64,000 nt of DNA from Amphiura filiformis (GCF_039555335.1 NC_092642.1:11046752-11110751); one strand, 5' to 3'; shown: positions 36,001 to 45,479, counted from the first letter of the stretch. The notes: generated from the sequence alone by a model not told the origin. Numbers and translations are program-made.

Positions 36001-36950
36001 TCCAGGGACACTACTAAAAAATAAATAAAAAAACACGGCACCTTCGGGTACGGTACCCGGTTACCCACCCAAAAAATGTGCCGGGTACCCGGGCACAAAA
36101 TTACCCAAAAATCACACACCTAATTTGCACACTGTACGGGTGCTTCAAAGCCTGGGATTCATCTTTCGAAAGTTAGTTTTGCTACAAATCACACTCCTCA
36201 TGATCAGGGACAGGCGATTTGCGCGGAAAAAAATAGCAAATTGCGCGGAACTCTTTTTTCAGTGCAAATCATGTATCCCTGCCCATAGGAAAAAAAATAG
36301 CCAATTGCGCGGAAAAAAAGTTCCGCGCAAATCGCCTGTCCCTGCTCATGATGTAACGATGTACTGTTAATCATGATGCTTCATGATCTTTTCAGGCATA
36401 TGATGATATGTGATGATATGCAATTGCATTAACATGACAACAAAGAGGAGGAGGCCTGGTTTCTACAGGTATGATGTGCATGTATGTACACTGATGCGCT
36501 CATATACATGTACATGTACTTGTCAGCAGGTTGTGCTAATCATATTGGAGTACCGGTATTATGGAAGTGATGTGTATGATACACAAAACCACCAATAATA
36601 TACGGACAGAAACTATCCAAGCAGACAGTATCGACGAGGAAACCTGACTTCTTTGACCATAGAAGTTATCACATAAATAGACTGGTCCTGATCAGTTTCA
36701 TGTCCCGCATCTCTGGCAGATCATCAGATGATTAACACTCGTAACCTTTCAACTGTCTTGTACATTTCACTCACCTATGCAATTGTTTGGGCGCCTTGTT
36801 CAGTAAGGTGTAGTACTGGCGCACAAACTCTCGCCCTACAGACTGTGGGTTGACCGCCGGGACCGAAGCGGAGTTAGGGGCGGCGTTTGGCGCAGAGCCA
36901 CTGTGGGGCGCAGCCGTAGGCGCAGCCTGAGGGTTGGTGGCCATTACCAT
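23867..36950 (-). CDS. G3BP: G3BP/rasputin stress-granule RNA-binding protein (spliced, ten coding exons)
   Basis: The join of ten exons gives 1,584 nt and 527 residues plus stop, with matching phase at every junction and GT-AG introns. Order: an Ala/Pro-rich N-terminal extension (residues 1-37), an NTF2-like dimerisation domain (about 38-165; [41 protein letters not shown]), an acidic Glu/Pro-rich region (165-280), FSWADRA near 285, PxxP-type PPPS and an Arg/Asp-rich stretch (314-385), an RRM (390-470) with RNP2 LFVGNL and RNP1-like FFGFIVFD, and a C-terminal RGG tail (473-527). This is the full G3BP architecture; human G3BP1 has 466 residues. The family nucleates stress granules through NTF2-domain dimerisation and RNA binding. 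The start MVM matches the vertebrate start. Confidence 0.95.
24884..25011 (-). CDS. G3BP: G3BP coding exon 9 (RNP1 part of RRM)
   Basis: 128 nt between CCTCTACAG and GTATGT. Codes [17 protein letters not shown] and then the RNP1-like FFGFIVFD, followed by the second RRM helix. Confidence 0.92.
25117..25275. repeat. 155-bp dispersed repeat, copy 1
   Basis: Starts TGTTACAAGCTTTTGGACAC and ends TGGCTATACTATGTTACA. Copies at 26458-26612 (nearly full) and 31637-31722 (with an internal deletion of about 68 bp). Confidence 0.8.
25270..25383 (+). mobile_element. SINE fragment
   Basis: Head GGGAGCACAGTAGCTCATAG resembles a tRNA A-box region. The body has CCTTGGGTACTTAATCC and CACTTCACCCAGGTGTAAATGGG, matching the body of the SINE at 10841. 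Cut off by the MITE at 25385. Confidence 0.5.
25385..25568. mobile_element. GGCTATTCC MITE, copy 4
   Basis: From GGGCTATTTCATTTGAAATC to the inverse TTTTAACAGGAATAGC. The middle pairs two opposed clauses with CTCCCACA and TGTGGGAG. Lies in the intron between G3BP coding exons 8 and 9. Confidence 0.75.
25973..26267 (-). CDS. G3BP: G3BP coding exon 8 (first half of RRM)
   Basis: 295 nt between TTCTTTCAG and GTAAGT. Begins [13 protein letters not shown], then an Arg/Asp-rich stretch, then [12 protein letters not shown] with the RNP2 motif of the RRM and helix 1 (EELKNFFN). Confidence 0.93.
26458..26612. repeat. 155-bp dispersed repeat, copy 2
   Basis: Nearly identical to 25117-25275, in the same orientation. 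Both are followed by GGGAGCAC, so they may be parts of one larger element. Confidence 0.8.
27279..27379 (-). CDS. G3BP: G3BP coding exon 7
   Basis: 101 nt between TTTGTACAG and GTAAGA, residues 280-313. Contains [10 protein letters not shown], aligning with the conserved TFSWASV of vertebrate G3BP, then a Gly/Ala/Pro linker. Confidence 0.9.
27699..28049. mobile_element. pogo/Tigger-like MITE with TA target site
   Basis: Ends CAGTCCAACCTCTTTTATCC and, from the right, CAGTCCAACCTCTCTTATCC, each bordered by TA. The left part repeats ATCCGGATAAGTGAAAA three times. The TIR sequence and TA duplication fit the Tc1/mariner pogo group. No transposase. Confidence 0.85.
28175..29037 (-). mobile_element. 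5'-truncated CR1/L2-like LINE, 3' end of ORF2
   Basis: An open frame of about 250 codons (29037-28279) codes the end of a non-LTR reverse transcriptase protein: [48 protein letters not shown] and [14 protein letters not shown]. These are typical of CR1/L2-group elements downstream of the catalytic domain. The short 3' UTR contains AAGCGCTTAGGG and GTAAAGCGCTATATAAGC and ends in a (TTA)n tract at about 28197-28175. The open frame suggests a fairly young copy. It is in the same sense as G3BP, in the intron between coding exons 6 and 7. Confidence 0.9.
29142..29173. repeat. CA/CAC microsatellite
   Basis: Run of CACACA with a few G and C interruptions. Confidence 0.8.
29686..29727. repeat. Near-perfect 20-bp hairpin
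   Basis: GACTATCCGGTGGAAACCTT and its inverse with one mismatch, separated by AA. Lies in the G3BP intron between coding exons 6 and 7. Confidence 0.8.
30030..30208 (-). CDS. G3BP: G3BP coding exon 6
   Basis: 179 nt between TATATTCAG and GTAAGA, residues 220-280. Strongly acidic Glu/Pro-rich segment ([20 protein letters not shown]), the counterpart of the acidic disordered region that in human G3BP1 restrains the RGG tail. Confidence 0.9.
30865..30994 (-). CDS. G3BP: G3BP coding exon 5
   Basis: 130 nt between GATTTCAG and GTATGT, codes residues 177-220. Low-complexity linker with [10 protein letters not shown] and EPPPATVV. If the donor were skipped the frame stays open for about 23 more codons, so an intron-retaining short form is possible but unproven. 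Confidence 0.9.
31637..31722. repeat. 155-bp dispersed repeat, copy 3 (deleted)
   Basis: Same start and end as 25117-25275 but missing the middle, from after GGACACAGCATAC to CATCTATTGC. A MITE at 31727 follows at once. Confidence 0.75.
31727..31876. mobile_element. hAT-like MITE (GCGATTTGCGCGG family), copy 1
   Basis: Ends CAGGGACAAGCGATTTGCG and, from the right, CAGTGACAGGCGATTTGCAC. Flanks GTTATGGG and ATTATGGG agree in seven of eight positions. Confidence 0.8.
32720..32888 (-). CDS. G3BP: G3BP coding exon 4
   Basis: 169 nt between TTCCTCAG and GTAAGC. Completes the NTF2-like domain ([23 protein letters not shown]) and starts the acidic region ([11 protein letters not shown]). Tyr149 stands where human G3BP1 has Phe124. 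Confidence 0.94.
33318..33419 (-). CDS. G3BP: G3BP coding exon 3
   Basis: 102 nt, phase 0 at both ends, between TTCTTACAG and GTAAGA. Codes 34 residues of the NTF2-like fold, ending VGDGVVVQ. Confidence 0.93.
34232..34313 (-). CDS. G3BP: G3BP coding exon 2
   Basis: 82 nt between CCTGCAG and GTAAAT. Codes [20 protein letters not shown] and the following EEPVFGQQ. Includes Phe60, which aligns with human Phe33 of the FGDF-peptide pocket. Confidence 0.93.
35908..36122. mobile_element. hAT-like MITE with perfect 8-bp TSD
   Basis: Flanked by ATTTGCAC at 35900-35907 and 36123-36130. Ends TAAGCCAGGGATTTTCGGG and, from the right, TAGGTGTGTGATTTTTGGG. The interior is rich in GGGTACCCG clauses. Confidence 0.75.
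36205..36344. mobile_element. hAT-like MITE (GCGATTTGCGCGG family), copy 2, perfect TSD
   Basis: 140 bp with ends CAGGGACAGGCGATTTGCG in both orientations. Perfect 8-bp duplication CTCATGAT at 36197-36204 and 36345-36352. Same family as 31727-31876, better preserved. Confidence 0.9.
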
Positions 36951-36960
36951 GACGGTCCAA
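36775..36960 (-). CDS. G3BP: G3BP exon with start codon (coding exon 1)
   Basis: An acceptor CTCTACAG precedes 36960, leaving ten bases of 5' UTR before ATG at 36950. A second in-frame ATG follows at 36944. Codes residues 1-58 plus two bases of Arg59, then donor GTGAGT. Because the exon opens with an acceptor, at least one non-coding exon must lie upstream, at higher coordinates. Confidence 0.92.
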
Positions 36961-37935
36961 CTGTAGAGGAAAAGCAAACAAAATAAAAATAGAGAAACAT
37001 AAATCATATGTAATCATATTATGGCTTAATATATTTGTTATCCACTGATGCAAAATGACAGCAATGTCACCAAAGATCAATAACATAAAATTATTTGTGA
37101 CCATCCAATACAAGATCTTGTGTCAGACCTTGAAGTCAGACCTTGTGGGAGTCATTGCACTTTTAACAAAACTTGAATTTCTATGAGATTACAACATTAA
37201 TTTCAATGCCCATAATACAGGATTACAGGTCATTATGGGCAGGATAACATACATTTAATTATGTACATGTATCGAATAAATTGAACAATAGCTACATAGA
37301 CGATTGGGGAAATGGCAAAATACAAGGAAAAACAAAATGAACAGTCACAGCAGAAATCGTACATGTCCAGTGCAGACACATGAACTGTGTTTCACCTTGG
37401 GCTTGCAATCAAATTGTGCAGGTCTTTTAATGACTTGCAAAAAGTAATTACCTAATGGCAGTTCCTCAATATATTCTGCACTTTAAACTACGTCTTAAAT
37501 GTTTCTTTCATTCCACCTCCTTTCTTTAATTGGCTAAAATGCACTTTTGTTAAATCTGTCAAAACATTTAATTTGTTCCAAGTCTCAGGGTTGGATAACA
37601 TCACAAGGAGCACAAATTAATGTTGATTCTTGCTGAGGAATTGTGAGGGAACCACTTGATTGTTTGCAAGAAAGTGAAGGTGAAAGGGTATTCTTTCTTA
37701 TTTTCAATACATGTAACCGTCAGGATACAAAATTTTGTTATGTTTATAATACAATGCAAAATTTTTGCCTCCATTTACATCAAATACATGTACAATGTAT
37801 TATGCATTGATGGAAGTGGAAACTCTGTACAAGTTCAACAGCAATATGATTCCGCATAAAATATAACTGACAACCAGGAAGGGAAATGAATGACATGATG
37901 GCCTGACATCCATTGGTACTAGACCTACCAATTAT
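36961..37935. other. Non-coding stretch upstream of G3BP coding exon 1
   Basis: Probably part of the first G3BP intron on the minus strand. No repeat or motif of note recognised. Confidence 0.5.
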
Positions 37936-38341
37936 GGGAGGGCGAGTTAGCGCAGCTGTAATTCCTCGCTTTGCACCACTGAGGTCCCGGTTCAAGCCCG
38001 GCGCCGCCCAAGGACTCATGTGCATTTTGGTTTATCCCGATCCATGCTCGCTCTCGCAGGTTTTCTCCGGGATCTCCGGTTTCCTCCTGCTTTCAAAATC
38101 GGTGATTAGTTGTTTCGTTATCAAAAACTTCCTTCACCCAATGGAATTTGGGGAGCTGCAGAAAATGGGTGGATGTTACAATCTAAGTGCGGATAGGTTT
38201 GCGCCGGGTTCGCTGCAACTAGCCTAGTTGATGCGATCTGATTGTGATGATTCACTCACTTAGCGAAATTACAGCGCTTTGAATCCTCTGGAAAAAGCGC
38301 TATAAATTCCGAAATTTATTTATTTATTATTTATTTATTAT
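37936..38341 (+). mobile_element. tRNA-Ala-like SINE
   Basis: tRNA-like head with A-box GTTAGCGCAGCTG, anticodon-region CCTCGCTTTGCACCACTGAGG resembling tRNA-Ala (TGC), and B box GGTTCAAGCCC (37989-37999). The central block TTTTCTCCGGGATCTCCGGT then TTCCTCC is like one recurring in several animal SINE families. The 3' module is ACAGCGCTTTGAATCC and AAAAAGCGCTATAAATTCC, followed by a TTTA-type tail. Confidence 0.85.
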
Positions 38342-41008
38342 CAAAATCAGGATTACATATCACATCAGTGAACTCTCCATATTAATCATAATTTACATCC
38401 CTACATAACAAATCGCAGATTTCCCCAAGTTACATCATAACCAACAATGCACAACCTGGCAGACAAGTTATTTATGATCAGTGATGTAATCAGAGACTAT
38501 TTACTACATCAACACAACACGTCATCTCTTTCTAATGCTTCACACACGTGTAATCACACTGAGATCTCAATTCCAATATCCACTCCATATCACCCAGATA
38601 TTTGTGGAAATTTGACGATGACATTGGCATTACATTGTGCTAGTGAAGCACTCAATTTCCTCTGGTCTCTAGTCAACTTATCATATTCACGCATCACCCG
38701 TCAACAACATCACCATCATCAGTCAGAATTTGATTGGCCACTAAACGTAATTCTAAACACAATTGACGCTATATTTCTTCTCAGCCGTGACCAATTCAAG
38801 AAAATTGACGTATGGTGGATGTTTAAATGATCAATAAATTAAGAATCACATTTTCCCCTGACAATTAAAATAGTATTTATGCGATATACATGCATGTATG
38901 GTCTCATATCCAACCAGGCCAAAGGCAGCAATAGAGAAATCAGATCAGAATGTTTTGGGGTTTTTTTTTTTCAATTCAACCAGATTCAATCTGACCATTC
39001 CCCAAAAAAAAAACAAAAAAAACCCACAGGAATATGAATCTTCCTTATAATATAAGAAATGTTTCCTTGTCAAAGCTAGACTGCCTCTTACACATAAATA
39101 CACACAAACAATCTGCAAGGTATTCCCTGTGTGTCTATACATGCTAATCAATGGCAGTCATGATTACACACATGTACAGCAGCACTATTTGCCATCACAG
39201 GGGTCAAATCAGGTGAACATAATCTCTTGTAAACGCTGTCATCCTTATGAACCAAAATGATCTCATTTCCAAGGCATAGTTCATAAAAAATATATAATAA
39301 TCCTAGCGTCACCTTTGACCTCAAGTTGTGGAGTATGAGATTTTTTGTATACCGTACAAAAAAACTCATTCATAAGTCATTCTATGATTGTCCAGACAAC
39401 ATATTATAGGGTTATGTTTGTGATCCCTGGTGTAAGTCGCCCACTAATGACAATAAGTCTATAGGGTGATGAAGCACGGCCAGATCAATCAATAAAATGT
39501 CTAGCTCTAGTCTGCTTCTTATAGAAGACATAACCTTTCTGGAAACCTAGTTTCCCCCACCAAGTTCAACAATTAGCAAGCTGATTGAATACTAAAATTA
39601 TAAAAATTTGGTAACAGAAATATTTCATTGGAAAATGTTTTCTCTTTTGTACATGGAATTTGGTTGTCACATTTCAATTCAGGGAAATTAAGTAAATTTG
39701 ACAATTCTGGATCAAGTGCATAATTGTGCATTATACCAGCATTATGTCATCTTTCCAGTCCACTGTCCACATAAATCTGTGATCAGAAATTTATGCCATA
39801 TTTTATTTTTAATGACGACTTCACCTGTTGTCGTGCATGTAATCTGTGACATGACATCATCCAAAATGTCTCCAGCCTGCTTGCTTGGAAATTTTGATGG
39901 AACTTAATCAAATTCTGTGAGCTTGTGTGTGTTTGTACATGTGTATGTCACTGGATGATGGTAAATAATCAGTGCCGTAGAAGCATGTAAAATATTGCCC
40001 AAATATTCAACTCTGTTGAACAGGGCTCGATTTACAGAGGTTTTACTTTACATTAAATGGCATACTGCAAATGCATGTAGGTTTTTAGCTGTGCATGTAA
40101 CTTTGCTGTGCAGGTACTTTAATTTTCAGTCTGTTTTTAGATGAAAAAAAAAGTTCATTTGTACATACATAATATATTTTATTTTTTTAAGGATTTGATA
40201 CACGATTTACTGACAAGTGACTCATTTTGGAATGCGATCATGAATTTTGAAGGGAAAAAATGTTTCAACAATCGTTCGCTGCATTAGTAAAAACAGCCTT
40301 GACCTAAAAAAGGGCGAGAGGTGCCATATTTACGGATTCAGGCTAAATTCAAAATTGGTATAAAAAGTTTGTTTTTTGATTGAATTGTCATTATAAAAGA
40401 AATTCTGTCTGGCGTGAATTACACTACTATTTTTATTCCTAGGGCTCTTTGATTTCTTCAAATAATTTTTTATAATGATGGAGTGAATACCCTGGCCCTC
40501 TATAATTACTCGCAAAAGATCGCATCGCCTTAAACCAACCCCCTGCATGTTCATGTTCAATGCCTTTTTCAATTTTAACCCCCTTCCAAGGACCCCATTG
40601 GAAATAAGTTAAGTTATTTATGACCTTCATGGGTGATCCTGTTTTAACAACATTTTGTTTGGAATTGTTTTATTTTTATTTTTATTGTATTTTTTAAAAT
40701 GTAATTTTTAAGATGTAAAAATTTTGTGCAATATTGTTATCTGTATTATTTTTTATAAATGTTGTTATAAATTCAATCAATCAATCCACATGTAGGAGAC
40801 ATACCAATACCTCTATCATACAGTCCACACCAGTTTATTCCACAGAAAATCATCCATCATAGGTTGAGTCCATCAGTTTATTGAATAGACTATAATACAT
40901 TGCTGTCAGAGGCACTAATTCAAATCCATTGTTTGAAGACCAAGCATGCAGGGCCTATATTAGAATTCACAATGACAAACCAGTTGCACAAGCTCCAAAA
41001 GTGAACAC
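38342..41008. other. Non-coding stretch
   Basis: An open frame of 127 codons on the plus strand (38447-38830) shows no recognisable domain and is not called as a gene. The rest is AT-rich, with TTTTATTTTTATT-type low complexity near 40,660-40,760. Confidence 0.45.
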
Positions 41009-42291
41009 TCAAGTCAAGCCCAAATCCATCATTTTCATGCAAGATTCTGTGACTACAATAAGATGCAATTTTCAACAACTCTTCCTATACCTTTGTACAG
41101 GAGCCAAGCGTTGTTAATCGGTGATGAATCCACAGTCCAGTACCGTATACACGAGCGCAAGGTTTCGCGTACGCATTACCCATGAGCGCGTAAAATTCGC
41201 CTTGCTTGGAATGTAAACACTCTCTTATGTCGGCAGTAGCAGCTAAACATTACCGCTTGTTTTAATGCTGATATCAACAGAGAAATCACCTCAAGTCAAG
41301 CCCAAATCCATCCTTTTCATGCAAGATTCTGTGACTACAATAAGATGCAATTTTCAACAACTCTTCCTATACCTTTGTACAGGAGCCAAGCGTTGTTAAT
41401 CGGTGATGAATCCACAGTCCAGTACCGTATACACTAGGCACCGGAGTTTTGCGCGGTTCATGCAAAAGCGCACATTTTGCGCATTTGGGTGTCCAAAGCG
41501 CATTTTGGGTTCCATCGAGAATGTTCACGATTTTGACCCATCGATAAGCTTAAAGTTAAAACTTACGATTTTATGCCCCAAATCGGCAGCATTTACAAGA
41601 AAATTCACGCAATATTGGTTCTAACTTCACTTATGTACATCAAAATACAAATAACGATCATTAAACCAAGCATAATGTGGGGAAATTTACCCTTGCTTTC
41701 GACATTTCGATCGACGATTTGTGATGGTCGCCATCTTTATTTTTTATTTTTTTCAGAAACTGGAAATGAACCCGGAAATGAACCGGAAGTCGGCCGTAAT
41801 TGATTGACATGCCATTGTTTTACCGATGTTTTTCGTGTTTTGCATTGATAACAGGGCATGGCAGGAAAAATGGGCAATCACGGGAACCTCATTGCGGGAA
41901 ATTTTGGTTTTGGACCAAAAAAAATAAAGAAATACATAAGGGAAGTATGTCATACTGGAGGGAAATTTGGTAAAACTGGAGGGAAATTCTGGATTGCTTG
42001 CAGGGGAAAAAACATTTTTTCAGCCTCTGAACAGGGGATCACGCATTTTAGCGCATTTTGACCTATTTTTTGGCGCATTTTCGCGCATTTTGAAAAGTGG
42101 CCAGCGCATTTTGCTGTTTTAAATCGCGCAAAACTCTGGTGCCTAGTATACACGAGCGCAAGGTTTCGCGTACGCATTACCCATGAGCGCGTAAAATTCG
42201 TCTTGCTTGGAACGTAAACACTCTCTTATGTCGGCAGTAGCAGCTAAACATTACCGCTTGTTTTAATGCTGATATCAACTGAGAAATCACC
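41009..42291 (+). repeat. Exact-length 282-bp tandem duplication, second copy interrupted
   Basis: Copy one is 41009-41290, starting TCAAGTCAAGCCCAAATCC and ending GAGAAATCACC. Copy two is 41291-42291. Subtracting the 711-bp element and its 8-bp duplication leaves exactly 282 bp. The copies differ by a few bases. Each holds GTTGTTAATCGGTGATGAA (41110 and 41392). Confidence 0.92.
41435..42145. mobile_element. hAT-like non-autonomous element with 8-bp TSD and neighbouring empty site
   Basis: Ends TAGGCACCGGAGTTTTGCG and, from the right, TAGGCACCAGAGTTTTGCG. TSD GTATACAC at 41427-41434 and 42146-42153; the first tandem copy has the uninterrupted site CCGTATACACGAG. The interior repeats GCGCATTTTG clauses and has no transposase. 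Confidence 0.92.
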
Positions 42292-42389
42292 GATCTTCTT
42301 GTAAGGTTGAGTGGCAATGACAAACGGATATTCCCAATGAAAAAAATCATGTGAATTAAAAGATCTTTAGCTTGTTTTCGTTGTTGAAA

Positions 42390-42563
42390 GGGATTCAATC
42401 ATGTTTCACCGTTATTCATCACCGATTAACAACTCGCGTCCGGTCCGGCACGTCTGCGTGGTTTACTTTGCTCGTTAGCTGCCCTCACGAAGTAAACCAT
42501 GCAGACGACGCGACGCATCGTTGTTAATCGGTGATGAACAGCGGCGAAACATGATTGAATCCC
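42390..42563. repeat. Palindrome sharing arms with the 282-bp repeat
   Basis: Arms start GGGATTCAATCATGTTTC and pair with the inverse ending at 42563. Further in, TTCATCACCGATTAACAAC (42415-42433) pairs with GTTGTTAATCGGTGATGAA (42520-42538), the same word as in the tandem repeat. The centre pairs GGTTTACTT with AAGTAAACC. Confidence 0.85.
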
Positions 42564-42599
42564 TAAATGGCTCAAGTGTAATTATGTATCCGGGATTAC

Positions 42600-42920
42600 G
42601 GGTACCATGTCATTTTCAGGAGGCAGGGTTCACAGTATGCTCTCAAATAAACTGGGTCCACTATTTTATGTTGGACTCATTCAGATCCCATTTAGTTAAA
42701 ATTTGTGGGTCCCAATTATTGATTTTTGTGGGTCCAAATTGCACTTAAGGACATCCGATGAACGGACTTCAGAAACACCCGGAAATGTATTTTCAGTACT
42801 AGCACGCACAATAAATATGTATCAATGCCGAATTCAGCACCCAAAACTTACTAAGCCAAATTACTGGGTAAAAGAGACGACTTACAGCGATCGACCGCCT
42901 TTCTCATAAAGTACTACAAC
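42600..42920 (+). repeat. Dispersed ~300-bp repeat, copy 1
   Basis: Shares long blocks with 44340-44645, for example TCAGAAACACCCGGAAATGT and TTTGTGGGTCCAAATTGCAC. Built of GGGTCC/GGGTCCCA clauses. A more distant third relative is at 43400-43620. Confidence 0.75.
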
Positions 42921-44339
42921 ACTACCCAATAAGGCTCAAAAAAATTGTTGTGTTGCTCTCAACCAACCGACCCTAAATCCTGAAAAATCGGGGTCGCAAT
43001 TTTATTTTTTGAATGATGATTTTTACAGATTTGTTCAAAAAATCAATGTTTTTCACTTCAAATTAAAGAAATCTGACCGACCGACCCAACTTTCCCATTT
43101 TCCCCACTTGAGGGCAAAACAACAATATTTTTTTTGCCTAACATGCACTACTTTAATCATCTACTTATGTGGTATTATTTGCTCAGTTGAAAATTCAACT
43201 ACCTCGAAAACGGTGACATCGCGAAATGACCATGTTTTGTTGACATAAAAAAATATCACAAGTGAACCACTCCTCTCGTATTGCTGATCTGTGCATGAAA
43301 TAGGGATGGGGTGTGCCCACACTGTGCATTATGTTGCAGTGATTATAGTAATTGTAGGCCTATGTAATTTATGAATGAGAAGTTGTTAAAAAAATATGCT
43401 GCGAGCCAACTGAGCCGGGTTACCGACGTTAATACCGCAAAATGATGATCTATGGGATTTTTTCCGGGTCCATGCACAGCCTGCTGGACCCATTCAGGTT
43501 ACATAATCTTACTTTTTCCGGGTCTAGTGAAAAACTATGAACCCTGTCGGGAGGGTATCCAGGGATTCCGGGATTCCGGGTACTCGTATGCAGAATTCAG
43601 CACCAAAGCTGACATTAGTAGTACATTGAATACAAGTGCAGCCCTCAAAAACCTTCATTATGTTTGATTGACATGGTGGATTCTCTCTGTGCTTCACGAC
43701 GTATGACACACTGAGGCTTGGTGTATCCTAATGCATCCATTAACATCCTTTCCAGAAATTAATTGATCATAAATCTTCGGAAATTAGTTGAGAAAGACTT
43801 GTGTAAACAAAAACACCACATCCAATCACAAATTGGCGACAGAGCATTCGCCGAGGGAGTGACAAGGCATGGCAAATTCACAACAATATATACCGCTTTG
43901 CTCCCAACTCCCAAGACACAGTCTACAACAAGTAAACAGCGTATTGACACAGCACAAGTGCATTTCCAAAACTAAGAGACTTAAAAAAACAAAAACAAAA
44001 AACAGTGGAGTGTGAAGAGACTCAGGGGAGGTCCCCCACCCTACTTTTGTCAAGGGCCCCATTTCTGTCATTCGGTCAGGAAAATGTACAAAAACTGGGA
44101 AATTATGGGGCACCAATATGCCCTTTTGCAATTTCAGAAATCGCAAGACTACGCATGAACTGTATTATCAACATCCGGGTCATTTTGCAAGATGTCAACT
44201 GAACCTCCTCCATTGACGATGTCGATGTGTGTGATGAACCATGCCTGAAAGGGATCCCCCCATGTTGTTTTCAGTTCACTATAAGTTTCTAGCTCAAATA
44301 TTTGAAGTACATTTAAAACGAACATATTGTGACCAAGGT
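42921..44339. other. Non-coding stretch
   Basis: Contains GGGTCCATG/CCGGGTCTAG clause sequence at about 43,400-43,620, related to the flanking dispersed repeat. No gene recognised. Confidence 0.45.
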
Positions 44340-44645
44340 CACTTGTAGTTTGCTCTCAAATAACCGGGTCCACTTTTTTATGCTGGGCCCATTCAAATCC
44401 CATTTAGTTGAAATTTGCGAGTCCCAAATTGGTTTTTGTGGGTCCAAATTGCACTTATGTACGGAACTTCAGAAACACCCGGAAATGTATTTTCAGTACT
44501 GGCGCAAACGATAAATATTGAAGTATGCCAAATTTGGCACCCAAAACATACCAAAGTCGAGTCAAATTAAAATACTGGGTAAAACATGACTTTCCGCAAT
44601 TGGCCGACTTTCTCATAAAAAGAACTACAATTACTACCTAAATAA
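44340..44645 (+). repeat. Dispersed ~300-bp repeat, copy 2
   Basis: Same orientation as 42600-42920, with several small indels. Confidence 0.75.
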
Positions 44646-44987
44646 CATTCACTATTTTAATCATCTAATTTGGTTATTGTTATTTTGTTACGTGCTTGAC
44701 CTTACAGGGGGTCAGAGATATGCATATTCATGTATGAATGGCTGCTGGCTAAACAGTGATGCGGATATAGTATTCATCACGGGACTGAGAAATGCAACAT
44801 TTTCAATGTTTGTACCGGGGAATTTCAGACATGGAGACTTCTACAAATTCGTCCCAAGGTTTTGTTTGTTTGTTTTATTTCTTCTTTAACCTGGGACACT
44901 CAATCAGTTGAAAACACAATTAATCATCTGTTCTTCCTTGAGGCCCAAGGTAACCAAAGGGGGTTGGGGATCGCATTTTAACTATCA

Positions 44988-45359
44988 TTAAGGGGGTACT
45001 ACATGTACACCCCTGTGGTAAATTTGTGACTATTTTTGCATTTTTCTCAAAAAATAATAACACACTGATAGCAAAAGTTATGTATATTATTGGGGCAAGG
45101 AATCCAATTATTACACGGAAATTTCAGTGAATCAAGACAAGCGGTTCAGTATATATGATAGGAAATGAGGTACATCCTAGCGGTACCTTATTTCTTATCA
45201 TAAATAACAAACAGCTTGTCTTGGGTCACTGAAATTCCAGTGTAGTAATTGGATTCCTTGCCCTTATAATATACATAACTTTTGTTACCACTGTGTTATT
45301 AGTTTTTGAGAAAATGCAAAAATAGACTAAATTTATCGAGGGGTGCAGTACCCCCTTAA
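44988..45359. mobile_element. Foldback MITE, TTAA ends
   Basis: From TTAAGGGGGTACTACATG to the inverse GTGCAGTACCCCCTTAA. Arms of about 170 bp pair almost throughout and meet near 45,175. TTAA borders at 44988-44991 and 45356-45359. Confidence 0.88.
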
Positions 45360-45479
45360 AGGTTTCGGAATTGAGGTCGACTAAAAAGTAGACCATTTCG
45401 GGACTGTAATTGGTGTAGATGTCACATTTTGAACAGTGAGCGATAAGTGACCAACTTGGATTTCAGCACAAGTAATGGG

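Larger units (their letters stand above)
24089..36774 (-). other. G3BP: G3BP introns: content overview
   Basis: Nine introns interrupt the coding region. Repeats recognised inside are listed separately: a MITE at 25385, 155-bp dispersed copies at 25117, 26458 and 31637, a pogo-like MITE at 27699, a LINE end at 28175, a hairpin at 29686, and hAT-like MITEs at 31727, 35908 and 36205. Introns at 30209-30864, 32889-33317, 33420-34231 and most of 34314-35900 show no repeat I can recognise. Confidence 0.6.

Noticed and set aside
37936..38010. Possible tRNA-Ala gene
   Set aside because: Same reason: tRNA-like head fused to a SINE body with a shared 3' module.
38447..38830. 127-codon open frame on the plus strand
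   Set aside because: No recognisable domain, no clear codon or splice support, and it lies in AT-rich non-coding DNA; likely chance.
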